A DNA stretch of 64,000 nucleotides from Polaromonas sp. (GCA_013298815.1 JAAFJF010000006.1:21001-85000), one strand, 5' to 3'; shown: positions 1 to 8,772, counted from the first letter of the stretch. The notes: generated from the letters alone by a model not told the origin. Made by a program: numbers and translations.

Positions 1-30
1 TTGATCAAAATATAGCCTAAATTGGCATCT

Positions 31-60
31 AGCCAGCGTATTTACTGCCTAAACAGCTAT
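31..60 (-). repeat. Interspersed repeat, copy 1
   Basis: Reverse-oriented copy of the window-wide repeat (GCCAGCGTATTTACTGCC on the plus strand). Its end supplies the first two bases of the ATG used by the next gene, so that gene starts exactly at the repeat boundary. The flank (ATTTTCATAGCTG on the minus strand) matches the copy near 48360 closely. Confidence 0.85.
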
Positions 61-961
61 GAAAATAAGAGCAAACAATATTGACGTTGAAGTCGAAGAC
101 ACAGGCCCTTTACCGCTGGGCAAGAACGGTGAAGCACGCCCTGTGGTTTTACTCATCATGGGTTTAGGCATGCAACTGGTCGCTTGGCCACCCTCGCTGG
201 TGTTGGCTTTGTTAGAAGCAGGCTACCGCGTGGTGCGGCATGACAACCGCGATATTGGTAAGAGCCAGAAATTTGACAGTTTAGGCAATCCAAATTTGAT
301 TTGGACGAGTTTGAAGCACAAATTAGGCATCAGCATCACCCCACCTTACAGCTTGCATGACATGGCGTTGGATACGATTGGTGTGCTGGATGCTTTGAAA
401 ATTGACAAAGCACACATCGTCGGCGTCAGCATGGGCGGCATGATCGCCCAGCGCGTGACGATTGCTGCGCCTGACCGCGTACTCAGCCTGACCAGCATCA
501 TGAGTTCCAGCGGTGCACGTGGGCTGCCGCAAGCGCAATCAAAAGTGCTTGGTACCTTGTTGAGTCGCCCCAAAAGCAACTCAGAAAGCGATGTTGCAGA
601 CCATTACGTCAAGCTCTTCAAAGTCATCGGCAGCCCTGGCTTCCCAATTGATGCGGCTGAGTATCGTGAACGCATTTTGGAAGGTATTCGCCGCAGTTTC
701 CACCCCGTAGGTACATTGCGTCAAATGGTGGCGATTGCGGCTGACGCAAAACGTCCTGCAGAGTTGGCAAAAATCACCTGCCCGACCTTGGTGATTCATG
801 GCAAAGACGACCCCTTGGTGCCTTTTGCCAATGGTGTGGATACCGCTAAACGCATCAAAGGCGCCAGTATTGTGGGTATTGACGGCATGGGGCATGATTT
901 GCCGCCGGGCGTGGTGACGCGTATCGTCTCGTTACTGATGCCCTTTTTGGCTATGAAATAA
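59..961 (+). CDS. Alpha/beta-fold hydrolase
   Basis: A 300-residue serine hydrolase of the alpha/beta-hydrolase fold. The nucleophile elbow GVSMGGM places Ser124. The acid is probably Asp250 or Asp251 in GKDDPLVP, and the base His279 in GMGHD. An oxyanion-type GLGMQ segment lies near residue 35 and HDNRDIGKS near 61. No signal peptide is visible, so it is probably cytosolic. The substrate cannot be told from sequence; relatives are annotated as esterases or haloperoxidase-like hydrolases. The ATG at 59 has no Shine-Dalgarno and overlaps the end of a repeat copy. queF follows 35 bases downstream, but nothing suggests a shared function. Confidence 0.85.
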   Translation: MKIRANNIDVEVEDTGPLPLGKNGEARPVVLLIMGLGMQLVAWPPSLVLALLEAGYRVVRHDNRDIGKSQKFDSLGNPNLIWTSLKHKLGISITPPYSLHDMALDTIGVLDALKIDKAHIVGVSMGGMIAQRVTIAAPDRVLSLTSIMSSSGARGLPQAQSKVLGTLLSRPKSNSESDVADHYVKLFKVIGSPGFPIDAAEYRERILEGIRRSFHPVGTLRQMVAIAADAKRPAELAKITCPTLVIHGKDDPLVPFANGVDTAKRIKGASIVGIDGMGHDLPPGVVTRIVSLLMPFLAMK

Positions 962-996
962 TTAAATTCAATTTTTTAAAACCCCGCTGAAACGTC

Positions 997-1875
997 ATGA
1001 ACACGCCAGAACAATCGCAATTAGGCAAGCAGTCTGCGTACGTTGACCATTACGATGCATCGCTGCTGTTTCCTATTCCTCGCATCGGCAAACGCCGTGA
1101 AATCGGGATTGACGGCACACCGAACTTTTTCGGGGCAGATTTGTGGACAGCGTTTGAGCTGAGCTGGCTTAACCCGCGCGGCAAACCACAAGTCGCCATT
1201 GCGCACATCACCGTACCGTGCGATAGCACCAACATTGTTGAAAGCAAGTCGTTCAAGTTGTATTTGAACAGTTTCAACAACACGCAATTTGCTGATGTTG
1301 CAGCAGTTACAGCTTGTTTGCGTGCAGATTTGAATGCTGCGATTTGGCAGCAAGCTGGGGCGGATATTGGCGCAAGTCCTATTCAATCATCCGTCGGTGT
1401 GAAAATTCTATTGCCTGAGATGTTTGACCGCGAGCCCGTGCACGAGTTGGATGGTTTGAATTTAGACCGACTCGACATTGAGTGTCCACTTAGCGCACCA
1501 GGCTCAGCTCCATCACCCGAGTTACTCGTTGCAGCGTTCGACGAAGCGCCCGTGAGTGAGGTTTTAACCAGCAACTTGCTTAAAAGCAATTGTTTGGTGA
1601 CAGGTCAACCCGATTGGGGCAGTGTGCGCATCAGCTACGAAGGGCCGCAAATCGACCAAGGCGGGCTGTTGCGATACATCGTGAGTTTCCGCAACCACAA
1701 CGAGTTTCATGAACAATGCGTGGAGCGCATTTTTATGGATATTTGGACACGCTGCAGACCCATCAAACTCAGCGTGTATGCGCGTTACACACGGCGTGGC
1801 GGGTTGGACATCAACCCGTTTCGAACCAGCTACCCACAAGCTGTTCCGCAGAATATTCGCACTGCGCGGCAATAG
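997..1875 (+). CDS. queF: NADPH-dependent 7-cyano-7-deazaguanine reductase
   Basis: Reduces preQ0 to preQ1 in queuosine tRNA-modification synthesis, a cytosolic step. The 292-residue length and two-part layout fit the long (type II) QueF class. Family motifs are visible: [13 protein letters not shown] near residues 82-94, the catalytic Cys199 in [16 protein letters not shown] with Asp206 seven residues later, and FHEQCVERI near the C-terminus. This Cys/Asp spacing matches the E. coli enzyme. No other queuosine gene is in the window. It ends 23 bases from the convergent anti-sigma gene, with no obvious terminator between. Confidence 0.96.
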   Translation: MNTPEQSQLGKQSAYVDHYDASLLFPIPRIGKRREIGIDGTPNFFGADLWTAFELSWLNPRGKPQVAIAHITVPCDSTNIVESKSFKLYLNSFNNTQFADVAAVTACLRADLNAAIWQQAGADIGASPIQSSVGVKILLPEMFDREPVHELDGLNLDRLDIECPLSAPGSAPSPELLVAAFDEAPVSEVLTSNLLKSNCLVTGQPDWGSVRISYEGPQIDQGGLLRYIVSFRNHNEFHEQCVERIFMDIWTRCRPIKLSVYARYTRRGGLDINPFRTSYPQAVPQNIRTARQ

Positions 1876-1898
1876 TTTTCAGCTGGTGATGACGGCTT

Positions 1899-2717
1899 TC
1901 AAATCACCTTCTGAATCAAAGCGCCTTTAAACAACACGGGCCCTGTTGGACCACCCGCACTTGGCACACCACCCTTAGGCTCTAAACTGATGGCCAAGGT
2001 TGGTACTTGTTTAACGTCACCCTCTGCCGTCGCTAAACGCAACACTTTGTCGCCCCCCAGCACACCGAGTGAACGCGGGCCGCCGCTGTTTGGCAGCGCC
2101 CACAGCTGCAGCGATTTATCGTTGGCTTCTTGGTAATCACCCACACGCTGCAGCACTAAATTTTGACTCTTTGAATCAAATGTCACCAGCATGGTCTCGG
2201 CAGATTTAGCATCAACCAACACAGCCACATACTCAATTTTTGGGGCGACTTTGAGCTGCGCACTCAGTTCATCCACTTGTTTACCGCGAATATCGAGTTG
2301 ATCGCGCAAGCTGAATCCTGTTACCACTGCGAGCACTGTCGCTAATGCCCCAGCAGCCGCAGCGCCACGCCAAACCCATAACCCTTGCCAGATGCTACTC
2401 AACCATGATGCAGAATTGTCGTTATTAGATTGACCGGTTTGTCGTGCTGATTGCCGCGCCAAGTGCATCGCCAAAGCATCTCGCTCGGCCTGCACCATGT
2501 TTTGAATCCGTGTCCAAACAGCAGGAGATGGCAAGATGGGCGATTGCAGCTCGGTCATGCCAGACAACCGACCTTGCCACACCAAGGCAGCAGCACGCAC
2601 CGTAGCGTTATCGCGCGAAATAGCTTCAAAGCGGCGGCGTGCCCCTCCGCGCAAAGTGCCCAATGCGTAGTTAGCGGCTAGACGGTCTAAAGTTTGAGGA
2701 TATTTACTGAGATTCAT
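1899..2717 (-). CDS. Anti-sigma factor, RskA-like
   Basis: A 272-residue membrane regulator expected to hold the adjacent ECF sigma factor inactive. The N-terminal 90 residues are cytoplasmic and resemble the anti-sigma zinc-finger-like region (LAANYALGTLRGGARRRFEA), though no clear HxxxCxxC motif is visible. One transmembrane helix follows near residues 137-158 (Trp, then an Ala/Val/Leu run). A periplasmic C-terminal domain resembles the anti-sigma-K factor RskA fold (LQLWALPNSGGPRSLGVL). It starts 12 bases after the sigma gene ends, so the two are co-transcribed. The inducing signal is unknown. Confidence 0.85.
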   Translation of the reverse strand: MNLSKYPQTLDRLAANYALGTLRGGARRRFEAISRDNATVRAAALVWQGRLSGMTELQSPILPSPAVWTRIQNMVQAERDALAMHLARQSARQTGQSNNDNSASWLSSIWQGLWVWRGAAAAGALATVLAVVTGFSLRDQLDIRGKQVDELSAQLKVAPKIEYVAVLVDAKSAETMLVTFDSKSQNLVLQRVGDYQEANDKSLQLWALPNSGGPRSLGVLGGDKVLRLATAEGDVKQVPTLAISLEPKGGVPSAGGPTGPVLFKGALIQKVI

Positions 2718-2729
2718 TCTGATAAGTCC

Positions 2730-3314
2730 TCACGCAAACCGCGCCATGCAACCGCGCAACTGCTCAAGACCACGGCGAATCCAAGTCTTAACCGTGCCCA
2801 AAGGCAGCTTGAGTTGCTCAGCCAAGTCGCTGTGACTCAAATCGCGCAGATAAGCCAAGCTCACCACTTCGCGCTGCTTGTTGTCCAGCTGATTCATGCA
2901 TTGCTGCAAGGCCCAAGCTTGTTCGCTAGCCAGTGCGGTGTTCATGGGGTTGGGAGCATCACCCTCAATCGTGTCGCTCAAATACTCGTCTAATTCTTGT
3001 GTCAAATGCATGCGCTCTGAAGAACGTCGACGCAAAAAATCAAGGGCTCGACTGCGCACAATCAAACCCATCCATGCCATCGGCGGGCTCAAGCTGGCAC
3101 GGTAATCAACTGCCGCACGCCAGATGTGCATATAAGCTTCTTGCAACACATCTTCCGCCCACTCGCGCTTGTTCACCACACGCAACGCCAAACCAAAAAG
3201 TTTGGACGATGTCATGTCGTAAAGCGCTTTCAAAGCGGCTTCGTCTTGCTTAGCCATTCGGTCTAGGAGTGTCATCAGGTCACTGTCTGCTTGGTTGGTT
3301 TGTATTGCGTCCAT
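2730..3314 (-). CDS. ECF-family RNA polymerase sigma factor
   Basis: A 194-residue sigma-70 family factor with region 2 (LFGLALRVVNKREWAEDVLQEAYMHIW split over residues 37-63) and region 4 (LPLGTVKTWIRRGLEQLR at the C-terminus). It resembles the SigK/RpoE-like ECF group usually paired with RskA-type anti-sigma factors, which is the next gene. It is divergent from the Tat ferritin-like/cytochrome pair. That position suggests, but does not prove, that those genes belong to its regulon. Confidence 0.93.
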   Translation of the reverse strand: MDAIQTNQADSDLMTLLDRMAKQDEAALKALYDMTSSKLFGLALRVVNKREWAEDVLQEAYMHIWRAAVDYRASLSPPMAWMGLIVRSRALDFLRRRSSERMHLTQELDEYLSDTIEGDAPNPMNTALASEQAWALQQCMNQLDNKQREVVSLAYLRDLSHSDLAEQLKLPLGTVKTWIRRGLEQLRGCMARFA

Positions 3315-3500
3315 GACTACATTGTTACTGAAATATACGCATGTTCCAAGCCGATGGATTCAAAAACCACAGTAAATAAATCTCAACAAAGTATTTTGAA
3401 TTTATTGAATCCAATCCACTGTTACTCAACGTATTCAGCATGTCGCTACTTATTTAAGAGCGATTTGAACCATTCAATATTAACTATGAAGGAAGCCATC

Positions 3501-4109
3501 ATGAAATCTCTGATCTTGAACTCAGCCACCCAACCTATCATTGCATCAAGCCAGCCGTCGCGCCGCTCATTCATGGGTAGCGCCGGTATGCTGTCAGCAG
3601 GCGCAGTGGCACTGTTAGCTGGCAAAGATTCACTCGCGCAAGCCATGGGCGGTGACATGTCCAAAGACGCTGCCATTTTGAACGTCGCACTCGGTTTGGA
3701 GCACGAAGCTATCAATGCTTATCAGCTCGGTGCTTTGAGCGGTTTATTGCAAAAGCCCGTGCTCGACATTGCCGTCTCCTTCCAAAGCCACCACAAAGCA
3801 CACCGTGATGCCTTGATTGCAACGATTCAAAAAATGGGCGGCACGCCCGTGGCCGAAAAGAAAATTAACGATTATGCAAAGGCATTGAAAGCTGACACCT
3901 TGAAAAACCAAGGCGATGTATTGGACTTGGCTGCACGCTTAGAGCTGGGTGCTATCAACGCATACCTGGGCGTGATTCCAGCATTTGGCAGCAAAGATTT
4001 AGCAAAAATCGCAGGTCGTTTAGCTGCAGATGAAACCATGCACTTCACGATTTTGACCAACGCTTTAGGTCGCCCATTGCCGTCTGGCGCTTTGTCATTT
4101 GGTGCTTGA
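3501..4109 (+). CDS. Tat-exported ferritin-like domain protein
   Basis: A 202-residue protein with a twin-arginine signal (SRRSFMGSAGMLSAG near residues 20-34) ending in DSLAQA. The mature part has two helical halves carrying LEHEAINAYQLGAL and LELGAINAYLGVIP, the repeated Glu/His pattern of Ferritin_2-type domains; a third, ADETMH, lies further on. It is probably periplasmic and may bind a di-metal centre, though the substrate is unknown. I chose ATG 3501 because GAAGGA lies 7 bases upstream; a longer frame extends back to 3291 but that extension does not look like protein. The stop overlaps the next start as TGATG, so translation is coupled. Confidence 0.86.
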   Translation: MKSLILNSATQPIIASSQPSRRSFMGSAGMLSAGAVALLAGKDSLAQAMGGDMSKDAAILNVALGLEHEAINAYQLGALSGLLQKPVLDIAVSFQSHHKAHRDALIATIQKMGGTPVAEKKINDYAKALKADTLKNQGDVLDLAARLELGAINAYLGVIPAFGSKDLAKIAGRLAADETMHFTILTNALGRPLPSGALSFGA

Positions 4110-4504
4110 TGCGTTCGCAAAGTTACCGTGTCGTCATCAGTAGCTTGCTGCTGATGACGACCTCCTTTGCCATGGCGCAATCCAGCGTCATTACTACTGG
4201 TAACACGCTCAAAGGGAAAGAGATTTACGATGCCCGATGCAGCGCCTGCCACAGCGTGGACGACAACCGCGTGGGCCCCATGCATTTGGGTGTGTTTGGA
4301 CGCAAGGCGGGCGGCGTTAAAAGCTACCGCTATTCAGACGCTTTGAGTAAGAGCAAAGTAATTTGGAGCCGTGAGACTTTGACCGCTTGGTTGACCAACC
4401 CTGAAGCACTGATACCTGCTCAGCGCATGGGCTACAGCATGGACAACGCGCAAGACCGCGAAGATGTGGTGGCTTATTTGGCGACACTAAAAGTCATCAA
4501 ATAG
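4109..4504 (+). CDS. Class I c-type cytochrome
   Basis: A 131-residue periplasmic cytochrome c. It has a signal peptide (hydrophobic VVISSLLLMTTSFAMA), a single CSACH heme-binding motif preceded by GKEIYDARC, and a likely Met ligand in PAQRMGYSM. Its size and layout match small soluble cytochromes of the c2/c550 type. Its ATG overlaps the stop codon of the ferritin-like gene by one base, so the two proteins are probably made together and may exchange electrons in the periplasm; that partnership is inferred. The convergent crotonase gene ends 33 bases later. Confidence 0.92.
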   Translation: MRSQSYRVVISSLLLMTTSFAMAQSSVITTGNTLKGKEIYDARCSACHSVDDNRVGPMHLGVFGRKAGGVKSYRYSDALSKSKVIWSRETLTAWLTNPEALIPAQRMGYSMDNAQDREDVVAYLATLKVIK

Positions 4505-4537
4505 TTTGCGATTAAATTAACTCACAAACTCACCAAG

Positions 4538-5377
4538 TTACAAACTCGTAAATGGTGTTAAAGGCGCAAGCGCAGGAAACTGCGCTGTGCGCTTTTCTTT
4601 CGCCGCAACAATGGCTTCACGCACATGCGCGTTACTCCAAATCGCGCCTTGCAGCCAGCCCATTTGTTTGAGTGAGTCTTCCACCGAATGATCGCGCGTG
4701 TAATGAATCGCTTGCTTCGTGCCCCAAATAGCAATCGGTGGTTTACTCGCAATTTCTTTGGCACACTGCATGGCAGCGGCTAGCATCTCGTCGTTGGTTT
4801 CAAAAACCTCGTTCACCAAGCCATACTGCTGCGCTTTGTCCGCCTTCAACCGTCTGCCGGTGTAGGCCAGCTCTTTGACCACGGCTTCTGGCATCAGTTT
4901 GGGCAAGCGCTGCAATGTGCCCACATCTGCCACCATGCCGATGTTGATTTCTTGAATGCAGAAAAACGTGTCTTTGGTTGCATAGCGAATGCAGCACGCT
5001 GTGACCATATCCACCGCGCCGCCAATACAGCCACCTTGAATAGCGACGATCACAGGAATGCGCAGCGTTTCCAACTTGGTAAACGTGGCTTGCAAATCTG
5101 AGAGAGAATCAAAAATAGCGGCACGACCTTCTGGGCTTTGGTCGTCCATTTGAATGGCATTTGAAAACGTGTCCAACGACATACCAGCACTGAAATGTTT
5201 ACCCGTGCTGGATATCACCAAAGCACGCGCTTTGCCATCGCGTTGAATGTGGGTTAGCACCTCATCCAACTCCCGCCAAAAGGTGGGGTTCATGGTGTTC
5301 ATCGCCTCGGGGCGATTGAGCACCAGGTGGGCAATGTGCTCGTTGGTACTGATAGAGAAATAGTGCAGGTTGTTCAT
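4538..5377 (-). CDS. Enoyl-CoA hydratase/isomerase (crotonase) family protein
   Basis: A crotonase-fold acyl-CoA enzyme of about 279 residues. The oxyanion-hole segments are GKHFSAGMSLD near residue 60 and IQGGCIGGAVDMVTACCIRYA near residues 112-132. Asp and Glu positions (MVADVGTLQRLP) fit delta3,5-delta2,4-dienoyl-CoA isomerase-like members better than classical hydratases; the exact reaction is uncertain. Two in-frame starts exist, GTG at 5386 and ATG at 5377. Neither has a good ribosome-binding site. The ATG lies in the loop of a perfect 11-bp inverted repeat (see 5361-5388). Confidence 0.88.
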   Translation of the reverse strand: MNNLHYFSISTNEHIAHLVLNRPEAMNTMNPTFWRELDEVLTHIQRDGKARALVISSTGKHFSAGMSLDTFSNAIQMDDQSPEGRAAIFDSLSDLQATFTKLETLRIPVIVAIQGGCIGGAVDMVTACCIRYATKDTFFCIQEINIGMVADVGTLQRLPKLMPEAVVKELAYTGRRLKADKAQQYGLVNEVFETNDEMLAAAMQCAKEIASKPPIAIWGTKQAIHYTRDHSVEDSLKQMGWLQGAIWSNAHVREAIVAAKEKRTAQFPALAPLTPFTSL

Positions 5378-5388
5378 AACCTGCACTA
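5361..5388. promoter_or_regulatory. Perfect 11-bp inverted repeat over the crotonase start
   Basis: The arms TAGTGCAGGTT and AACCTGCACTA flank a six-base loop that contains the gene's ATG (as CAT on the plus strand). On the coding strand a TATAGT that could act as a -10 box overlaps the outer arm. The element could be an operator for a dimeric regulator or an mRNA hairpin presenting the start codon. Part of the arm codes for Asn-Leu-His, so coding constraint alone does not explain the symmetry. Confidence 0.7.
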
Positions 5389-5434
5389 TAAGTTATTTCA
5401 AAAATGTGTTTTTTGAAATTTATATTTTTTGGTT

Positions 5435-5869
5435 TTATTTAACTGTAATCACATCTCTGTGCATAGGCGCCAACTTGGCTAGCAATTGGTTTTGACTGGT
5501 AAAGGCAATGCCCTGCGCATCCATGGATTTTTGTAGCACTTCGACCAAGGCGTTGAAATCCGTCTTGGTGATGTCCATATTGCTGTGAGTTACCTTCATG
5601 TCAGGGCCTTTGTACTCGCACAGGCCGCCAGACACTTGGCAGATTTGATTGACCAACTGCGATTTCAAATTGACAACGTTGGCATTTTTGAAAGCTTCAG
5701 CCAAACGCGGGTCAGCCTGCAGGCGCGGAACAAAATCGTCCATCAACTTGACCAAGCCGGCTTTTTCACCAAAGGCTTGGTACAAAGCCGGACTCGAAGA
5801 CATTGTTTGTGCGGATACGGCTCCTACAAAGCCAAGTAGCAAAGAAGCGATAAGAATAGTTTTTTTCAT
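5435..5869 (-). CDS. Exported group I truncated hemoglobin
   Basis: A 144-residue protein with a clear signal peptide (KKTILIASLLLGFVGAVSAQ). A truncated-hemoglobin domain follows: LYQAFGEKAGLVKLMDDFV at the A/B helices, a Cys-rich CQVSGGLCEYKG turn, and the F-helix MKVTHSNMDITKTDF with the proximal heme His. Most truncated hemoglobins are cytosolic and bind O2 or NO; this one should act in the periplasm. It lies 59 bases downstream of the DUF3034 gene on the same strand and is probably co-transcribed with it. The two Cys near the E/F region could form a disulfide after export. Confidence 0.88.
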   Translation of the reverse strand: MKKTILIASLLLGFVGAVSAQTMSSSPALYQAFGEKAGLVKLMDDFVPRLQADPRLAEAFKNANVVNLKSQLVNQICQVSGGLCEYKGPDMKVTHSNMDITKTDFNALVEVLQKSMDAQGIAFTSQNQLLAKLAPMHRDVITVK

Positions 5870-5928
5870 GGTATTTCTCGATGAGGTAAACGTTAAAAGG
5901 TTAAAAGGTTGAATTTGGATTTAGATTT

Positions 5929-6870
5929 TTAAAATGCAATCTGCCCAGACAAATACACACCCGTTTGCCGTTTAGGTGTGATGCCCGGAATAATGCGACC
6001 CAAGTCAACATAAGCCAGCGTCATAGACACATTTTTAGTGGGTGCCCACGCGATAAAAATATCTTTCCAAGCCTCTTCTTTCAACCCACCGCCCAAGCCA
6101 GCAGCTCGGCCTAGCGCTTCTAAATTATTCGGCTTGCCACGGTATTCCGCACCAATGGCGACGTTTTTGCTCAGCAAATAAGCGATAGAAAACTCAGGCA
6201 CGATTGATCGGCTGTTTTTACCCGGTGCACCCGAGCCAAAACCTAGCAAACCGTTTTGGTTGGCATTGGTGGAACGCAGCGTGGCGTTGACCAGCACGCT
6301 TTGCGCTAAAAATAACTTGGTGGCACTCACGTACACATCAGTACCCGTCGTTTTTGTGCCTAAAAAGTCCAGCACCGAGCCAATCGAGCCCGGTTTCACC
6401 GATTTGTATTCCACACCCACGGCGATTTGCGGCATCAACGAGTCGCTGTCCAACACCGCGTCACCCGCGATGCGTACTTTGGCACCGATGATGTCCATGT
6501 TGATATGTTGCCCTGGCGTCACGCCAAAAGGTGCAATGCCATTAAGCGCAATGGCTGGCGATGCGTCAAAATCTTGCCGCGCCAGTGACAATTCCACGCG
6601 GTTTTGGATGCCCACCGCCACGCCATACGTCTTCAAACCGTAATCTTGCGTTTTTGCTGCGGTCGCGTTGGCGCTGAACCCAATTTCGCCGTCTTCCGCG
6701 TTGCTGCCAATAACCGCCCAAGGTGTCAAACCACCACCCGCCGCGCCGTCAATGCTGCTAACGCCGCCTGTGAGCAGTAATTTGCCCGTATCCGCTTGTG
6801 CGTTTAAGCCTGTTAAGCCTAGTAATAAGCCAGCCGCCAAAGCCGTGAATCTTGCGCTTGAATGTTTCAT
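5929..6870 (-). CDS. DUF3034 family outer-membrane-type protein
   Basis: A 313-residue protein with a signal peptide (FTALAAGLLLGLTGLNAQA) and a body rich in alternating beta-strand patterns. It ends in VYLSGQIAF, a terminal Phe typical of outer-membrane beta-barrels. It resembles the DUF3034 family, whose function is not established. AGGA lies 8 bases before the ATG. It is the first gene of a probable two-gene unit with the exported truncated hemoglobin. The pairing hints at an envelope gas or heme-related role, but nothing in the sequence shows a substrate. Confidence 0.8.
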   Translation of the reverse strand: MKHSSARFTALAAGLLLGLTGLNAQADTGKLLLTGGVSSIDGAAGGGLTPWAVIGSNAEDGEIGFSANATAAKTQDYGLKTYGVAVGIQNRVELSLARQDFDASPAIALNGIAPFGVTPGQHINMDIIGAKVRIAGDAVLDSDSLMPQIAVGVEYKSVKPGSIGSVLDFLGTKTTGTDVYVSATKLFLAQSVLVNATLRSTNANQNGLLGFGSGAPGKNSRSIVPEFSIAYLLSKNVAIGAEYRGKPNNLEALGRAAGLGGGLKEEAWKDIFIAWAPTKNVSMTLAYVDLGRIIPGITPKRQTGVYLSGQIAF

Positions 6871-6977
6871 GTTGAATGTCCTAAGTGGGTTGAAGAAGGT
6901 TGAAAAATGAGGTCTACATCTTTCTTACGCAACGACTTTACGCTTGGATTCAACTATTTAGAAAAATTTCAAATAAA

Positions 6978-8201
6978 TCACTCGTCGAACATATTTGAAA
7001 TCAAATCTTCCTTAGAAGTCTGCAGGGAATTACCAACGGCGCGCTCCACCTCGCCATCCGACGCCACCAGCCCACCCACCCGCACCCCCAGCAAACGCAG
7101 CCGCTTCGTCAGTGGAATGCGCTTCAGGCACAGTCCCGCCGCTTGGCGAATCGTTTTCGGGTCAGCGGTGTAAACATCCAGCGTCTGGTCGCGCGTCGCG
7201 GCTTTGAAGTCGTCATAACGCAGTTTGATGCCTATGGTTTTACCCAAATAGCCCTTGCGCTGCAGGTCGCCTGCCAGTTTGTCACACAGCTCGGTAAAAA
7301 TCGCGCCCAGCTCGGCTTTGTCGCGCACGGCATGCAAATCGCGGTCAAAGGTGGTTTCACGGCTGATGGACACCGGCTCGCTGCTCAGCGAAATCGGGTT
7401 GTCGTCGCGCCCCCAACTGGCCCGATGCAGCCACGCCCCTGTGCTTTTGCCGAAGTTGGCAACCAGCCAGGCTTCGTCTTTGGCCGCCAGCTCGCCAATG
7501 GTGGTGATGCCGTTGTTAATGAGCTTTTCATCCATTTTCGGCCCCACGCCGTTGATTTTCCGGCAGGTCAGCGGCCAGATCATCGTTTGCAAATCTTCTT
7601 CTAAAACGATAGAGACGCCGTTCGGTTTGTTGAACTCACTGGCCATTTTGGCGAGCAGCTTGTTGGGCGCGACACCAACGGAACAAGTCAACCCCGTCCG
7701 CTCAAAAATCGTCTGCTGAATCAACTTCGCCAACGCCCTGCCACCCTGTCGCTGACCGCCCGGCACGTCGGTGAAGTCGATATACACCTCGTCCACCCCC
7801 CGGTTTTCCATCAGCGGCGTGAATTCCAGAATCGTCTCTTTGAATATCCGCGAGAAATGCCGATATTGCTCAAAATCCACCGGCAATATGATGGCATCAG
7901 GACACAGCTTGGCCGCCTTCATCAGCCCCATAGCCGACCCCACCCCAAACTGCCGCGCCGCATAAGTAGCCGTCGTAATCACCCCCCGCCCCACATAATC
8001 CTTCAGCCGCGCAAACGCCTCCACAGGAATATCAGCCCGCGTCTGTCCCTCTGCTAGCTGCTCAATAGCCTCATCCACCTTGCGCCGCCCACCACCAATG
8101 ACAACCGGCAACCCCTTGAGTTGCGGATAGCGCAGCAACTCCACAGATGCGTAAAAAGCATCCATGTCGAGGTGGGCGATTCGGCGGATTTGGGGGGTCA
8201 T
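6978..8201 (-). CDS. dinB: DNA polymerase IV (Y-family)
   Basis: Error-prone translesion DNA polymerase of 407 residues. Catalytic motifs are HLDMDAFYASVE (residues 9-20) and RGVDEVYIDFTD, which supply the metal-binding Asp/Glu residues. The helix-hairpin-helix region KINGVGPKMDEKL and the little-finger domain with SISRETTFDRDL follow. It is longer than the E. coli enzyme (351 residues) because of an insertion near residues 45-65 and a C-terminal extension. The last residues lack an obvious QLxLF-type clamp motif. No LexA box was identified upstream by eye. Confidence 0.95.
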   Translation of the reverse strand: MTPQIRRIAHLDMDAFYASVELLRYPQLKGLPVVIGGGRRKVDEAIEQLAEGQTRADIPVEAFARLKDYVGRGVITTATYAARQFGVGSAMGLMKAAKLCPDAIILPVDFEQYRHFSRIFKETILEFTPLMENRGVDEVYIDFTDVPGGQRQGGRALAKLIQQTIFERTGLTCSVGVAPNKLLAKMASEFNKPNGVSIVLEEDLQTMIWPLTCRKINGVGPKMDEKLINNGITTIGELAAKDEAWLVANFGKSTGAWLHRASWGRDDNPISLSSEPVSISRETTFDRDLHAVRDKAELGAIFTELCDKLAGDLQRKGYLGKTIGIKLRYDDFKAATRDQTLDVYTADPKTIRQAAGLCLKRIPLTKRLRLLGVRVGGLVASDGEVERAVGNSLQTSKEDLISNMFDE

Positions 8202-8282
8202 GAGCGAATTATTATGTGCAGACGATATGTGTCTTGCAAATGAAGTTACCAGCTACGTAAATCACTAATACTAACTGCTGCT

Positions 8283-8639
8283 TTACGGCTTTACTTTGGA
8301 CAGCCAGTCTTCAAACCACTCAATAGGTAGCCTCTCGTCTTCGAACGAACGTGAGCGTAATTCTTCAATTTGATAAGTATTGATAAGGTACAAATCCCAC
8401 TGGGTTTCAACATCGGCAAGAATTGGGAGCAAACTTTCAATTTCTGGTGGTGCGTCGACCTCAATGTATTGACACCAAAATCGGTCGCACCACTCGGCAA
8501 TTTGTTTGTGGGAGTGCGGCGCCCCAACAGGATGCGCACCCCACTCAAGCACCTTGATCACTGCCTCACGTGTGAACGGGAGCGTGACTGGGCTAAAACT
8601 CAAACTCGTTGACGATACTGAGCTCATCGGAGCTGACAT
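8283..8639 (-). CDS. Hypothetical protein
   Basis: A 118-residue acidic protein I do not recognise. Composition looks like a real folded protein: Trp-rich, with WCDRFWCQYIEVD near residue 50 and LPIEWFEDWLSKV at the C-terminus. There is no signal peptide or membrane segment. A shorter overlapping frame is less protein-like. The first 20 residues are Ser-rich, so the true start may be one of the next Met codons. Confidence 0.6.
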   Translation of the reverse strand: MSAPMSSVSSTSLSFSPVTLPFTREAVIKVLEWGAHPVGAPHSHKQIAEWCDRFWCQYIEVDAPPEIESLLPILADVETQWDLYLINTYQIEELRSRSFEDERLPIEWFEDWLSKVKP

Positions 8640-8772
8640 TTTTCAATTAATTTACACATTACGACTCCTCAATACAACCGATTTTCGTAAGTCTACCCCG
8701 AAGCATTTAAGTATTCCACAAAACTTCCAGTCGGTAGGTCAAAACTTAAAAGCCAACCCTCAAATGAAGGCT

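Noticed and set aside
3291..3500. Longer start for the ferritin-like gene
   Set aside because: It would overlap the sigma factor start and put 70 non-conserved residues before a clear Tat signal; ATG 3501 has a good ribosome-binding site.
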